From positions 1,364,001-1,428,000 of the forward strand of contig CBDBHT010000007.1 in assembly GCA_965205965.1 (NCBI GenBank): a stretch of 64,000 bases of DNA. The letters run 5' to 3'. This stretch comes from Bin55 sp965205965. GTDB lineage: Bacteria; Pseudomonadota; Gammaproteobacteria; Pseudomonadales; Azotimanducaceae. Below the pieces are notes generated by a model. That model saw only the letters and a list, made by a program, of their open reading frames with translations, was not told the origin of the DNA and searched no databases. Made by a program: the position numbers and the translations under genes. This document shows, one piece after another, positions 46,441 to 55,962 of the stretch. Each line of letters starts with the position of its first letter. The stretch's first letter is position 1.

Positions 46441-48146
46441 CAGCAATTCCCGCTTCCTGTGGAAAAGCAGTGCCTGCAAGTTTTAAGTGGCTGCCCCTGG
46501 ATGTTTTCCATCCGTTGGGATCGTTTCGGGCCCTTGTTCAGCGTGCCCCAGCTACGTTTTGGCTGCGTTGGGTCGCGGGGTTTTGTGCGGACCAGGGCAT
46601 GCCCGGTTCGCATGTCGACGGATCTCGGAGGGATGCCCGCGATCAGGAGGCGCAGGACGCATTGCACTATGGCGGACGGAAACTAGGATCGGGTCGTCGT
46701 CCGGAACTGCGGTCGGGTTCTGCACCAGCGAGGGCTTCGTACAACTGTTCCCAGCTGTGGAGGATCAGGAGCCAGATCGCACCGCGCATCTTTTCCCACA
46801 GGGATGCATAACTGCTCTGCCGACGTTGGGCGGCTTGGAAGCGCGGGCAGCACAACTGCTGGATCTGGTCCATCAGAAACGCCAGCATCATCAGGGTCGC
46901 CAGCGTATTCGCGAGGTACTGGTGACCGTGACCGTAGTTGGGTTCCAGACCGTACCCCTGGTTCTTCAGCGTGTTGAAGGCCTCGTTTTCGATCTTCCAG
47001 CGACTGCGCGCCATCCGTGCGGTCGCCGGTGCCTCGGCTCGGGTCACCGGCAGATCCGTGATCCAGGTCCATTGGCGTTCGGGGTTCTTGACCCGCTTCG
47101 GGGTGCGTTCCCGGCACTGCAGCACCGTCACCCGACGGTCGGACCGGGACGCACTGAGCGGGATGTCTTCTACCACCCGCAGCTGGCGGTCCACGGCGCG
47201 CCCCTCCTCGCCCGGGTCCGCAAACCAGTCCGCCGAAGTGCCCTCCAGATGCTGGAACAGCATCGCATGGTTGTTTTCCCGCGCACCGATCAGGTACCGC
47301 AAGTTCAGACGCTCCAGCAGATCCAGATGCGGTCCGTTGGAGGCCAGGCCGTCTTCCAGCACGATCACTTGCAAATGCGGATGCTCTCGACGCAACGCTT
47401 CCAGAAACCGCTTCGAGGCATTGCGCTCGCAATCGTTCTTCGCCTGACCGTCCTGCCGGACGATCGGTTCCGGTGCCAGCGGGATCACAGTCCGACAGTC
47501 CGGATGCACGATCGCACCAGCCAGAATCTGATGGTGATAGGTGACCGTGCCGTTGCGGTGACGCCGCTCGCAGCAGTACTTGCAGCGCACGGCTCCCGAT
47601 GAAAAAAAGCCCGTGCCGTCCAGCGACAACAGATAGTGGTGACCGTACACCGCATAGGGCTTCAGCACCTTGCCTCGCTGCAGCTCGCGGAACAGCCGCC
47701 GGAAGACCGGGCGCAAGGCACGCGCCGGAACCCGGTCCAGACGCGTCCGCATCTGCGTGTCGCACGGCACCCGATCCACCTGATACAACCGCCGTAGATT
47801 ACCCCGAACCCGTCCATCCAACCGCACCTCGCGGTCAAACTGCAGCAACGACGGGGATTTCAGACCGAACATCGCCAAAGCCGACATCAAACAGTCGACC
47901 AGACGATAAGTGCGGACCGACGTCCCGTCTTCAATCCGTTCAAAACACTGCCGACTTAACGCCAGCAGTCCCGCAGCATTCAATCGCTTGCGCATCGCTT
48001 GTCGAGGCATCCTTTCCTCCATGATCGGGTCGCAAACGGCTATCATAAACCATCGCTCCAGACCACCAAAGTCTGCGAAAAAGGACCAGACGCAGACGCT
48101 CAAACCCCCGCCAATTCCACCTTTTCACAGGAAGCGGGAATTGCTG
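46441..48146 (-). mobile_element. Complete IS4-like insertion sequence with 9-bp target duplication
   Basis: The left end CAGCAATTCCCGCTTCCTG at 46441 is matched in reverse complement by the right end to 48146, about 25 bp of near-perfect inverted repeat. CTATCTTAC stands on both sides (46432-46440 and 48147-48155), a 9-bp duplication. Intact ends, intact duplication and an open transposase show a recent insertion. 1706 bp, GC-rich. Confidence 0.93.
46667..48010 (-). CDS. IS4-like DDE transposase, intact
   Basis: About 447 residues from the ATG at 48010 preceded by GGAGGAAAGG; the frame is open up to 48103. Catalytic regions: LLSLDGTGFFSS (first Asp), LQVIVLEDGLASNGPHLDLLERL (second Asp) and WKIENEAFNTLKNQGYGLEPNYGHG (Glu with the YREK-like helix). 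Zinc-like Cys pair CKYCCERR. The precise IS family name is uncertain; IS4 superfamily is the best reading. Long frames on the opposite strand are shadows. Confidence 0.88.
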   Translation of the reverse strand: MPRQAMRKRLNAAGLLALSRQCFERIEDGTSVRTYRLVDCLMSALAMFGLKSPSLLQFDREVRLDGRVRGNLRRLYQVDRVPCDTQMRTRLDRVPARALRPVFRRLFRELQRGKVLKPYAVYGHHYLLSLDGTGFFSSGAVRCKYCCERRHRNGTVTYHHQILAGAIVHPDCRTVIPLAPEPIVRQDGQAKNDCERNASKRFLEALRREHPHLQVIVLEDGLASNGPHLDLLERLNLRYLIGARENNHAMLFQHLEGTSADWFADPGEEGRAVDRQLRVVEDIPLSASRSDRRVTVLQCRERTPKRVKNPERQWTWITDLPVTRAEAPATARMARSRWKIENEAFNTLKNQGYGLEPNYGHGHQYLANTLATLMMLAFLMDQIQQLCCPRFQAAQRRQSSYASLWEKMRGAIWLLILHSWEQLYEALAGAEPDRSSGRRPDPSFRPP

Positions 48147-48233
48147 CTATCTTACCGTCATTCACCAGCCACCAGTGGTGCTCGACATCAACCCAATACT
48201 CTTCCACTGCGACTTATCAGGTTGATTAGATTA

Positions 48234-49073
48234 GGGCGTGTTTACACTAAATTCCTAATCATTTCGTATATTAGGGCCAGATAAATGAACCCAGCGAACA
48301 TGACGTCGAGTTTGTCGTAACGCGTCCCCACGCGGCGATACCGCTTGAGCCTGCCGAACAGGCGTTCCACTTCGTTGCGGCGGGCATACAGCTGGCGGTC
48401 GAAGGACCAAGGTTTCCGGCGTGTCGTTCGGGGCGGCACCACGGGCGTGGCTCCCAGGTCTTGCACCACCTGCCGTGTCCGGTCGTCTTCATACGCACGG
48501 TCCATCATCACGTACTTCGGGTGCTTCAGACCGCTCTGCTGGAGCAGCCGGCGACCCTCCGGAGCATCGTGCCGATGCCCCGGCGGACAGCGGAAACTCC
48601 ACGCCCGACGATCGTCCAACGCCAGCAGATGAACCTTGGTGGTCAACCCTCCGCGCGACCGACCGATACTTGGCGGACCATTTTTTTAGACTACCCGTCC
48701 CATCCGCATGTACCTTCACCGAGGATGTGCTGTCCAGCATCGCTATCTCGGTGTCCGAAGCGATCAGACCCCGATCGCGCAAACGCTTGAACACCGCCGC
48801 CAACACCCCACGCTCCGCCCAGCGCGTCATCTGCACGTACACCGTGTTCCAAAACGCCCATAACACGCAGGCAGGCTGCGCCAGGGGCGACCTTGTTTCA
48901 GAACGTACAGAATACCACCGTTTAGTACCCGCCGATGACCCCATCGAACATTGCCCCGGGGCTTCGGTAACAAGTCCTGTATCTCGTTAAATTGCTCTTC
49001 CGTAAGTTGCGTGACGACCTCTTGTCGGATGATCCAAGTAAGAATTATACAACAAAATAGTGTCAACACGCCC
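48234..49073 (-). mobile_element. IS5-like insertion sequence, copy 2
   Basis: 840 bp, flanked by TA on both sides. Ends GGGCGTGTTTACAC and GTGTCAACACGCCC. Longest of the three copies and the reference for the deletion in copy 1. Located 78 bp from the complete IS4-like element. Confidence 0.88.
48242..49031 (-). pseudogene. IS5-like transposase, copy 2, frameshifted
   Basis: Reading on the minus strand, the start MQLTEEQFNEIQDLLPKPRGNVRW is preceded by a mutated ATG (ACG). A frame change occurs after RRVLNGG (an extra base), again near YGRF, and again around the SSVKVHADGTG block, before the long stretch TKVHLLALDDRRAW to YEMIRNLV. All catalytic pieces remain (MLDSTS, MMDRAYEDDRTR, RRNEVERLFGRLKRYR). 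Several one-base shifts make it inactive unless they are sequencing errors. Confidence 0.8.
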
Positions 49074-49563
49074 TAGGCTTGCTCACCTCCTTGTGCAACT
49101 TCAACACATCCATCCTTGGATACCTCCTTTGTCTTGTAAACCTTATACTAACCTATCATAGATCTTCGGACGACAGACCCGTGCTCCCATTATCGCGAAA
49201 GCCAATCCATAAAGCCCACACTCATAGCGGAGTTTGGGCTATACGGGGAATTGCTGGCTTGACAGTCTAATTCAGATCATGGAATTCGACCGCCGATTTG
49301 ACCGAAAAATACAAGGACTGATGGAATTTTTTAGATTTTGATGTTATTATTCTTCAGTGTTCGCTACGAAAGTATGTAATTCCCATATATTTCCGTTGAT
49401 TTCTTATGTTTGTGTTATGTGGCACCGAAGTAAACGGGGTTCGCCATGGCGGATAGTAAAGGGACGGAGACCCATGAATGATAGTGTATAACCAACTATG
49501 TTCCTGAACGAACTCCACAACAATGAAGTTTTTTGGATAGCTAGTAGTATTAGAAAGCTGCAC
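49074..49563. other. Region upstream of the TonB receptor
   Basis: About 490 bp. A stem AGCCCACACTC/GAGTTTGGGCT (about 49217-49244, one mismatch) could be a transcription terminator for the minus strand, but no T-run is convincing. No Fur box was recognised. Confidence 0.35.
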
Positions 49564-52500
49564 ATGTACGTCACTAATGTGTTCTACTTCCTACTAGTAT
49601 TCATTATTTTCGCTACTAGTACTCACGCAAATGAAAAGGCTGCGGAGGTGTCGGCAGACCACGCCGATGAAGTACTTGAGGAGGAAGTTACTGTAACGGG
49701 CACATACATTCGTCGTTCGGTCCACGATATGCCGTCGCCTTTGACAGTTCTTGACGAAACCGATATTGGTACACTCGCGGCTAACGACATCAAAGATATC
49801 ATTCAAACCCTAAGCTTCAACTCTGGTTCGTTAGGTCTTTCTTCTTCAAGTTGGGTAGGTGATGATGGGTCCTCCGGCAACGCTAGCATCAACTTACGGA
49901 ACTTAGGGAATGGTGCCACGCTTGTCTTAATCAATGGACGGCGAGCAGTTAGTACTAACTACGACGACAACGGCGGTGGGTATGTCGACATACAAGGGCT
50001 GCTCCCCAATATTGCACTCGAACGGATTGAGGTCGTAAAAGATGGTGCGTCTGCTCTTTACGGAGCGGATGCTGTCGCAGGAGTGGTTAATTTCCTTACG
50101 CATAAGGCCTTTCGGGGAGTAGAGCTACAAATTGATTTGTCAAGCGATTACGAAACATGGAAACAACAGGACCACATGCTTTCAGTCTTGGTAGGAACTG
50201 GTCATTCTGATGTCCATGTTTTACTGTCTGGCAGTTTTCTTGAGCGAGGTTCTCTTACTTATGGAGACCGCTACGACCGGTTTGGACGATCAGGACTATC
50301 TAGCTTTGGACAGCCTGGGAGGTATGTTCCACTTCACGCCGACGATGTGGCAACACCAGTCGAGAGTAACTACTGGTGGCCACAAGGGGGTGCAGATCCA
50401 CAATCCTTCAGTGGAAGTCTTCCCGACCTCGAATGCGAAAAAGTCGCAGCAGAGGACGGGCTGAAGGGAACGTTAGGTATACACCCCGACTTTCCGCACA
50501 TTTGTGTTTATGACTACTCAAGTTTTTTCTCCATCGTCCAGCCGGAAACACAGGGCAAAATCTATTCCGATATGAGTTGGCAAATTACGCCGATGACTGA
50601 GTTGTATGGGTCGGTAAGTTACTCGCGGTTGAAGTCTTCCAACAACAATTCATTGTACCCTCATGTGCGTTACGCGATTCTTCCGGAACATCATTTTGGA
50701 TTGCAACTGGATGCGGCCCGTCGCGGATTTGCACCAGTGCCGTATCAAGCCATGCAGCGCTTACTTGGAGGCACGGAAAACAGTTCTTACGATGATCGAC
50801 CGCTGAATACAGTTGCTCGTGTGGATCGTACGAACAAGAGACTGGTGTTAGGAAGTCGTAGCGTGGTTCAGTTTTTCGATCGCGATTGGTCGATTGACAA
50901 AAATATTATTTTTTCACAGCAGCGAAGAAACTGGAATCTTCCTACAGATACGCTCTGGTCTCGCATGGAACTTGCGTTTGAGGGCTTTGGCGGGCCGAAT
51001 TGCGATTCCAGCGCAGACACACCTGGACCTGGGTCGGGGAATCTCGGCACGGGTAGTTGCTACTACTACAATAGTTTTCAAACCAGCGTATACGACCCCG
51101 TGACCGGTGAAAAGTGGGATGCCTCCAATACGTCACTGTGGGCTGCAGATCCAACAATCACGATCGCTGAGGCGGCTCGAAAGTATCAAAATCCCCGAGA
51201 GCTGCTACAGTGGCTTCACGGAACATTTCGTGCTAGCTCCAATGTGGAACAATTGGTTCTAGATTATACAATGTCGAGTAGCCTTTTCGAAGTAATACAT
51301 GGCCTCGCAAGTCTCGCAGCAGGTGGACAGTACAGACGCGATTCGACTCAAGTCGACTATAATCAGGAGTCCAACGCTTTCAATTACTCTTTCTTGACGG
51401 GCGATCGGGACTGGAACAACCGAATCCGATCATGGTCGTTATTCTTCGAAATACTCATTCCGGTCGTCGAGCGTGTTAAGCTGACGGCGGCCATTCGATA
51501 CGAAAATATTGAAACGTTTGACTTAGATACGGTTGATCCGAAGCTTTCATTGCTCGTGCAACCGAACGAATCACTGATTTTTCGATTTTCGTGGGGAACA
51601 TCTTTCAAGGTCGGGTCTCTCCTGCAGACAGGGGGTAGCCGGACGCTATTTCGAAACTCTAGCGATCCTTTCTCCAATGCTCCATCGCTTGCGTATCGAG
51701 CTTCCGCTGCAACAGGTAATCCGAACCTCAAACCTGAGATTGCAGATGTTTTCAATGTGGGCATTTCTTGGGAACCGGAATTCTTGCAGGGACTTAATAT
51801 AGATTTTGATTTTTACGGCTACGACTATAGTGAACTGATCGTTCGCGAAGGGCATCAAGAGTTGATTGATCGCGACAATGCACTGCGATGTCCAAATGGA
51901 GTCAACAACGACCCAGAGGCGGGGCCGCTATGCGGGGTTTGGGATCATAATGGTGACGGTATAGTGACGGTATTCAGTATCGGCGAAGGGTTGCCGGATA
52001 AGGTCGTGCGAAGAGAGGATGGATACTTGGTGCGCACCGAAGCTTCATATTTCAATGCACCTAGCTTAAAGACTTCTGGACTGGACTTCACTGTTACGTA
52101 CCAATGGCATACGGATGATTACGGCGACTTCAAAGTAGCTACGTCTGCAAGCAAAACATTTAGCTACGACATTGTGCTAGCTAACGGGCAATCCATTGAT
52201 GGACTCGGCAGCCGTAACGTAACGAACTCCATTGGTCGATCCATGCCGGCATACCGGAGCTACAGTAGTCTCACTTGGTCTCATAAAAATCATTTCGTAG
52301 CACTTAGTGTTCAAACTATTTCGAGTTATGACGATGACAGTATGCAGAGCCGTTTCCTCGGTGCTTACATTGGTTACGCAGAATCTATCGACAGCATGAC
52401 TACTATGAATATTCAATATAGGATGCGATTCGAGTCATTTATTTCTCTATCTGGAGTCTCCCAACTGACATTAGGCATAAAAAATTTGTTCAATCAGGAA

Positions 52501-52593
52501 CCGCCTCTAGTACAAGTGGACGGTGCGTTTGATTACTACACGCATGATGCGCGAGGACGGATTTACTATGTTCGTTATCGTCTTAGTCAGTAA
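49564..52593 (+). CDS. TonB-dependent outer-membrane receptor
   Basis: About 1009 residues from ATG 49564 (MYVTNVFYFLLVFIIFATSTHA, a good signal peptide); the frame is open from 49498. TonB-box-like EEEVTVTGTYIRR is followed by the plug domain (SPLTVLDETDIGTLAANDIKDIIQTL, NLRNLGNGATLVLINGRRA, ALERIEVVKDGASALYGADAVAGVVNF) and a 22-strand barrel ending GRIYYVRYRLSQ. NPNLKPEIADVFNVGISW and GLDFTVTYQW are late-barrel motifs. The NGRRA/IEVVKDGASALYG pattern is of the large family that takes up carbohydrates, peptides or siderophores. The substrate cannot be told. A calcium-like DHNGDGIVT motif lies in a loop near residue 810. Confidence 0.93.
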   Translation: MYVTNVFYFLLVFIIFATSTHANEKAAEVSADHADEVLEEEVTVTGTYIRRSVHDMPSPLTVLDETDIGTLAANDIKDIIQTLSFNSGSLGLSSSSWVGDDGSSGNASINLRNLGNGATLVLINGRRAVSTNYDDNGGGYVDIQGLLPNIALERIEVVKDGASALYGADAVAGVVNFLTHKAFRGVELQIDLSSDYETWKQQDHMLSVLVGTGHSDVHVLLSGSFLERGSLTYGDRYDRFGRSGLSSFGQPGRYVPLHADDVATPVESNYWWPQGGADPQSFSGSLPDLECEKVAAEDGLKGTLGIHPDFPHICVYDYSSFFSIVQPETQGKIYSDMSWQITPMTELYGSVSYSRLKSSNNNSLYPHVRYAILPEHHFGLQLDAARRGFAPVPYQAMQRLLGGTENSSYDDRPLNTVARVDRTNKRLVLGSRSVVQFFDRDWSIDKNIIFSQQRRNWNLPTDTLWSRMELAFEGFGGPNCDSSADTPGPGSGNLGTGSCYYYNSFQTSVYDPVTGEKWDASNTSLWAADPTITIAEAARKYQNPRELLQWLHGTFRASSNVEQLVLDYTMSSSLFEVIHGLASLAAGGQYRRDSTQVDYNQESNAFNYSFLTGDRDWNNRIRSWSLFFEILIPVVERVKLTAAIRYENIETFDLDTVDPKLSLLVQPNESLIFRFSWGTSFKVGSLLQTGGSRTLFRNSSDPFSNAPSLAYRASAATGNPNLKPEIADVFNVGISWEPEFLQGLNIDFDFYGYDYSELIVREGHQELIDRDNALRCPNGVNNDPEAGPLCGVWDHNGDGIVTVFSIGEGLPDKVVRREDGYLVRTEASYFNAPSLKTSGLDFTVTYQWHTDDYGDFKVATSASKTFSYDIVLANGQSIDGLGSRNVTNSIGRSMPAYRSYSSLTWSHKNHFVALSVQTISSYDDDSMQSRFLGAYIGYAESIDSMTTMNIQYRMRFESFISLSGVSQLTLGIKNLFNQEPPLVQVDGAFDYYTHDARGRIYYVRYRLSQ

Positions 52594-53121
52594 TTTCCCG
52601 GTATCACGCGATACCACATTGGTACAAAAGTTTTTCAACTGGCTCAAAGACGTGTTGTTGAAGAGTCAGTAGATCCTTGGACGCCTCCGATGTTATGACT
52701 CTGGCGAAAAATACTGTAATCGAGCCGAAAATAGCAGGTTTCCAGTGCCAATCATAGCGAAACCCGGTCCAGACAATACCGACCACTGGCGGGTTCCCGA
52801 CCATACAGGGAATTGCTGGAAAGGGTGTAGATTCTAATTCGGAACCTCACGGCAACACGGTTGACTTGAGAATTCCGATCACACCCTTGAAACTTGCTGG
52901 TGCTGTGGTCCGTCACAAACCCGAGAAAGGCGATAGACCCCAAAAGCAAAAATCTTTCTAACCACAAAACTACACTATAGAGAAGCATCCAATCTGTTTC
53001 GCCCCTAAAGTATATAATTCCCTATGTATAAGGTGTAGTCTCGTGTTATAGATGGGACTCTATGTTAACGCACATATGAGCCCGGTACTCGCGTGGTAAG
53101 CTACTATGCGAATTACAGAAT
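52594..53121. other. Intergenic region between convergent genes
   Basis: About 530 bp. A short hairpin GGTATC-ACGC-GATACC right after the receptor stop (about 52599-52614) may end transcription. The rest shows no recognisable feature. Confidence 0.35.
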
Positions 53122-54177
53122 CTACTCTCGGGAGTTGGCGACTAAAGGTTTACTCGCTTCCCACAACTTAGTGCCGTTTTCCTCATCCAGTGCCGTAGGC
53201 GATACGGATTTTCGCTGCATTAAATGCAAGTAGATCCCTGTGGATGCACCCGCTTCTTCTGAACAACATAAGTAGATTACCGGCCCAATGGCCTCCTCTG
53301 GAGACTGAAAAAAGTGTCTTAACAACGGGTTAACTATAGGTTTCACAATCGATGGCGTTTCTCGTGAAATATTCGTAGCCACTCCTCCAGGACACATCGA
53401 GTGAACTGCAACTTCAACCTTGCTACCTGTGTTCAAGCGACGCGAGAGCTCGGTCGCAAACATACATAGAATAAGTTTACTGATACCGTAATACTTCAAA
53501 CCTTCCTTTAATCCATAGTCAGTGAACTCACCGAGGCGACTGAAATCGATAGTGTAAGAGGACCGGTGAGCCTCGGATGAAACAAAAATGATTCGCGGAG
53601 TCTTTCCAGCTTGACTTGATGGGCAGATCACATCATCTTGTAACCATCGGTCAATCATGGCACGGTTTGATAAGAAATGGATTGCGAACATTGTCTCGTA
53701 TCCTTGCGGTGTTTTAGTTGCTTTTTTGGACATCAAGCCAGCGTTCAAAACTGCAAGGTCAATTTTGACGTTGCGATTACTTAGGTCATCGCAAAAACGA
53801 TGCACCGATCGAAGATCTGATAGATCGACTTCCACCATTTCCACATGCGGGGAACCGGACAGCGTCTTCATTTCATCACATATTCTCGTATGACCAGGTC
53901 GACATGCCAAAATCATGTTTGAGCCGCGTCCCGCAAGTTCGACGGCAGCAGCTTTGCCCAGCCCGCTATTCGCCCCGGTTATTAAGCAGGTTTTGCCATC
54001 AATACGTACGTTCTTCGGAACGGGACTTACTTCCGACACTTTGGGCTGCGCCAAATCCCGAATTGCAATAATGATGGCATTGATGATAGATCCATCACCC
54101 ATTTGGACTGCTTTTCGTTTCATGGTCAGTTTCTCTGTATTGTTTCTGGAATCTTTATAATTTTCTAAATATACCAT
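53122..54177 (-). CDS. Short-chain dehydrogenase/reductase (retinol-dehydrogenase-like)
   Basis: 351 residues; a start at 54123 (MKRKAVQMGDG) is equally plausible. Cofactor motif TCLITGANSGLGKAAAVELAGRG, VDLSDLRSVHRF, LAVLNAGLMS, catalytic IIFVSSEAHR and YYGISKLILCMFATEL (Tyr-x-x-x-Lys), then VHSMCPGGVATNIS. An N-terminal hydrophobic stretch (SIINAIIIAIRDLA) may anchor it. Similar to retinol dehydrogenase/protochlorophyllide-reductase-like SDRs. Substrate unknown. Stands alone. Confidence 0.9.
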   Translation of the reverse strand: MVYLENYKDSRNNTEKLTMKRKAVQMGDGSIINAIIIAIRDLAQPKVSEVSPVPKNVRIDGKTCLITGANSGLGKAAAVELAGRGSNMILACRPGHTRICDEMKTLSGSPHVEMVEVDLSDLRSVHRFCDDLSNRNVKIDLAVLNAGLMSKKATKTPQGYETMFAIHFLSNRAMIDRWLQDDVICPSSQAGKTPRIIFVSSEAHRSSYTIDFSRLGEFTDYGLKEGLKYYGISKLILCMFATELSRRLNTGSKVEVAVHSMCPGGVATNISRETPSIVKPIVNPLLRHFFQSPEEAIGPVIYLCCSEEAGASTGIYLHLMQRKSVSPTALDEENGTKLWEASKPLVANSRE

Positions 54178-54259
54178 ATACTATCCAAAGGGATTTTGTA
54201 TTTCTCTCGATAAAAAGAGAAATCATTCTCCATAATTTTCTCACTCAATCCAAAATTAC

Positions 54260-54368
54260 TTAAGGGTACTTCTATTTATTCCCTTTTTGACGAATCATGT
54301 TTGATATAAGTGTATGACTTTTAACGTTGTAAGGATTGTTTATTTCGAATAAACGGAGGTGCTCTTAA
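54260..54368. repeat. Miniature inverted-repeat element, copy 3
   Basis: Bounded by TTAAGGGTACTTCTATTTATT-like left and AATAAACGGAGGTGCTCTTAA-like right ends. The ends share TTAA, a possible target duplication. The core (GATATAAGTGTATGACTTTT) is identical to copy 2. A few mismatches in the inverted repeats. Confidence 0.78.
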
Positions 54369-54369
54369 A

Positions 54370-54387
54370 TGGTAGACGTGTCTACCA
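54370..54387. other. Inverted repeat TGGTAGAC-GT-GTCTACCA
   Basis: Two perfect 8-bp half-sites separated by two bases, immediately after miniature element copy 3 and before the IS630 copy B. It has the shape of a dimeric repressor site, but no gene starts nearby to be controlled. Confidence 0.35.
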
Positions 54388-54559
54388 GAGCAGTTTTGCG
54401 GATTTGCATTCATAAAAATCTTAGCTTGTTGCACCGCTTCGTCATCGGAATCAATCTCCCCCTTTAGTAGGTCCAGCGAAGCTGAGCAATCGGATTTTTC
54501 ACCAAATCGTAATACGAAGCATCACCCAATCGATTAGCGTCTACTTTAGCTCGAGACTA

Positions 54560-55729
54560 GTAGGATAGCAATTCTAATAATACGTGTTTATAATAGTGGA
54601 CTGGAAGGGGTTCTGGGATCAAGAGGATTCGATGCCGAAGAAATACAGAAGCTGCAGCGTGCACGGATTCTGCTGGCTGTGGATCAGGGGGGTGCTGGCT
54701 CGGCACTGACGGACATGCAGGTGGTGGATATGCGCTGGGGGGGGGGGTGACGGAGCGGACCTGCCAGCATGTGCGTCGGCGGGCGGTGGAGCAGGGTCCG
54801 ATGAAGGCTCTGGAGCGCAGGCCTCGGCCGTTGCCTCCGGTGCCGAAGAAGCTGGACGGGGAGAAGGAAGCGCGTCTGGTTCAGGTGGCCTGTTCGGTTC
54901 CACCAGAAGGACGCGTTCGGTGGACCGTGAAGATGCTGGCAGAAGAGCTGGTGCGACTTGAAGTGGTCGAAACGATTTGCGGGGAGACCGTGCGGCAGGC
55001 GTTAAAAAAAACGAATTGAAACCATGGCGGCGGGAAATGTGGTGCATTCCGAAGAAGCAAAGCCATCATTTCGTGGCCGGCATGGAGCAGGTGCTCAAGG
55101 TATACCGGCGGCCGGCCGTACGACCCGCGGCATCCGGTGGTGTGCATGGACGAGATGAGCAAGCAGCTAGTGTCGGAAGTCCGCGAGAAGTTACCGGCAC
55201 GCCCCGGGTCGCCGGAGAAGTACGACGCCCACTACCTCCGCCGGGGAGAATGCACGGTGTGGATGTTCGGCGAACCGCTATCCGGCTGGCGGACGGTGGC
55301 TGTCACCAAACGGCGCACGACGTTGGATTGGGCGCAGCAAGTGCGCGCGCTGGCGAATCTGCCGCGTTACCGGGATGCGGAAACCATCACGCTGGTGTGC
55401 GACAACTTGAACACCCACAGCGGTGACTCGTTCTACGCTGCGCGTTCCCGGCGGCCGGAGCCAGTCGGGCGGCTGAACGACCGCATCCACTTGGTGCACA
55501 CGCCGAAACACGGGAGCTGGCTGAACGTCGCGGAACTGGAGTTCAGTGCGTTGCACCGCCAGTGCCTGGATCGCCGGATCGAGAGCAGGGCTTTGGTCAC
55601 GTCGGAAACGGCAGCCTGGGCCAAGGAGCGCAATCGCGAACAGACCGGGGTTGACTGGCAGCTCAGCGTCGACGACGCGCGTACCAAACTGAAGCATCTA
55701 TACCCAAAAATTAAAACTAGTTATACTAC
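54560..55729 (+). mobile_element. IS630-family insertion sequence, copy B
   Basis: Starts with GTAGG after TA and ends CTAC before TA, so TA is duplicated at both sides. Nearly identical to copy A apart from about 90 bp deleted near the transposase start and several small indels. Confidence 0.85.
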
Positions 55730-55778
55730 TAGATGGTTAACTCAACCATCCTGCGAACTTTTCTGGACCAGCACCTAG
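54632..55778 (+). pseudogene. IS630 transposase, copy B, broken
   Basis: ATG at 54632, but about 30 codons (from MVELAQDE to SATK in copy A) are deleted and the frame is lost. An 11-G run at 54737-54747 replaces a 5-G run in copy A. The main body (TERTCQHVRRRAV to RQALKKTN) is followed by the same -1 shift on the A-run to NELKPWRREMWC. An added CCGG near 55110 and two extra bases near 55440 are further lesions. The stop codon is also changed (TAA to TAT). Core motifs DNLNTHS and HGSWLNVAELEFS remain. Inactive. Confidence 0.85.
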
Positions 55779-55962
55779 CAATTTCCTGCGGGTCTACCCG
55801 GTCGCTGAATGTGCCACGACTGTGAGCAACCATGCTACAGAAAGAAGGCATTGTTTTCTGGGGCGCGCGGTGGGTTTGCACAACCATTGCAGTGGGGAAA
55901 ACTCTAAGAGATACACATTAAGATACTCCATATGATGCGGTGTTTTGAGTACCTAGTTGTTG
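55730..55962. other. Spacer between IS630 copy B and IS1634-like copy 2
   Basis: About 230 bp with no gene. No feature seen. Confidence 0.4.

Noticed and set aside
46487..47602. 371-residue plus-strand frame and 360-residue alternative minus-strand frame within the IS4-like element
   Set aside because: Shadows of the transposase at 46667-48010. Composition is typical of antisense reading of GC-rich DNA.
49217..49244. Stem-loop AGCCCACACTC/GAGTTTGGGCT as a rho-independent terminator
   Set aside because: No adequate T-run follows on the plus strand, and the minus-strand run is short. Kept only as a note in the intergenic entry.
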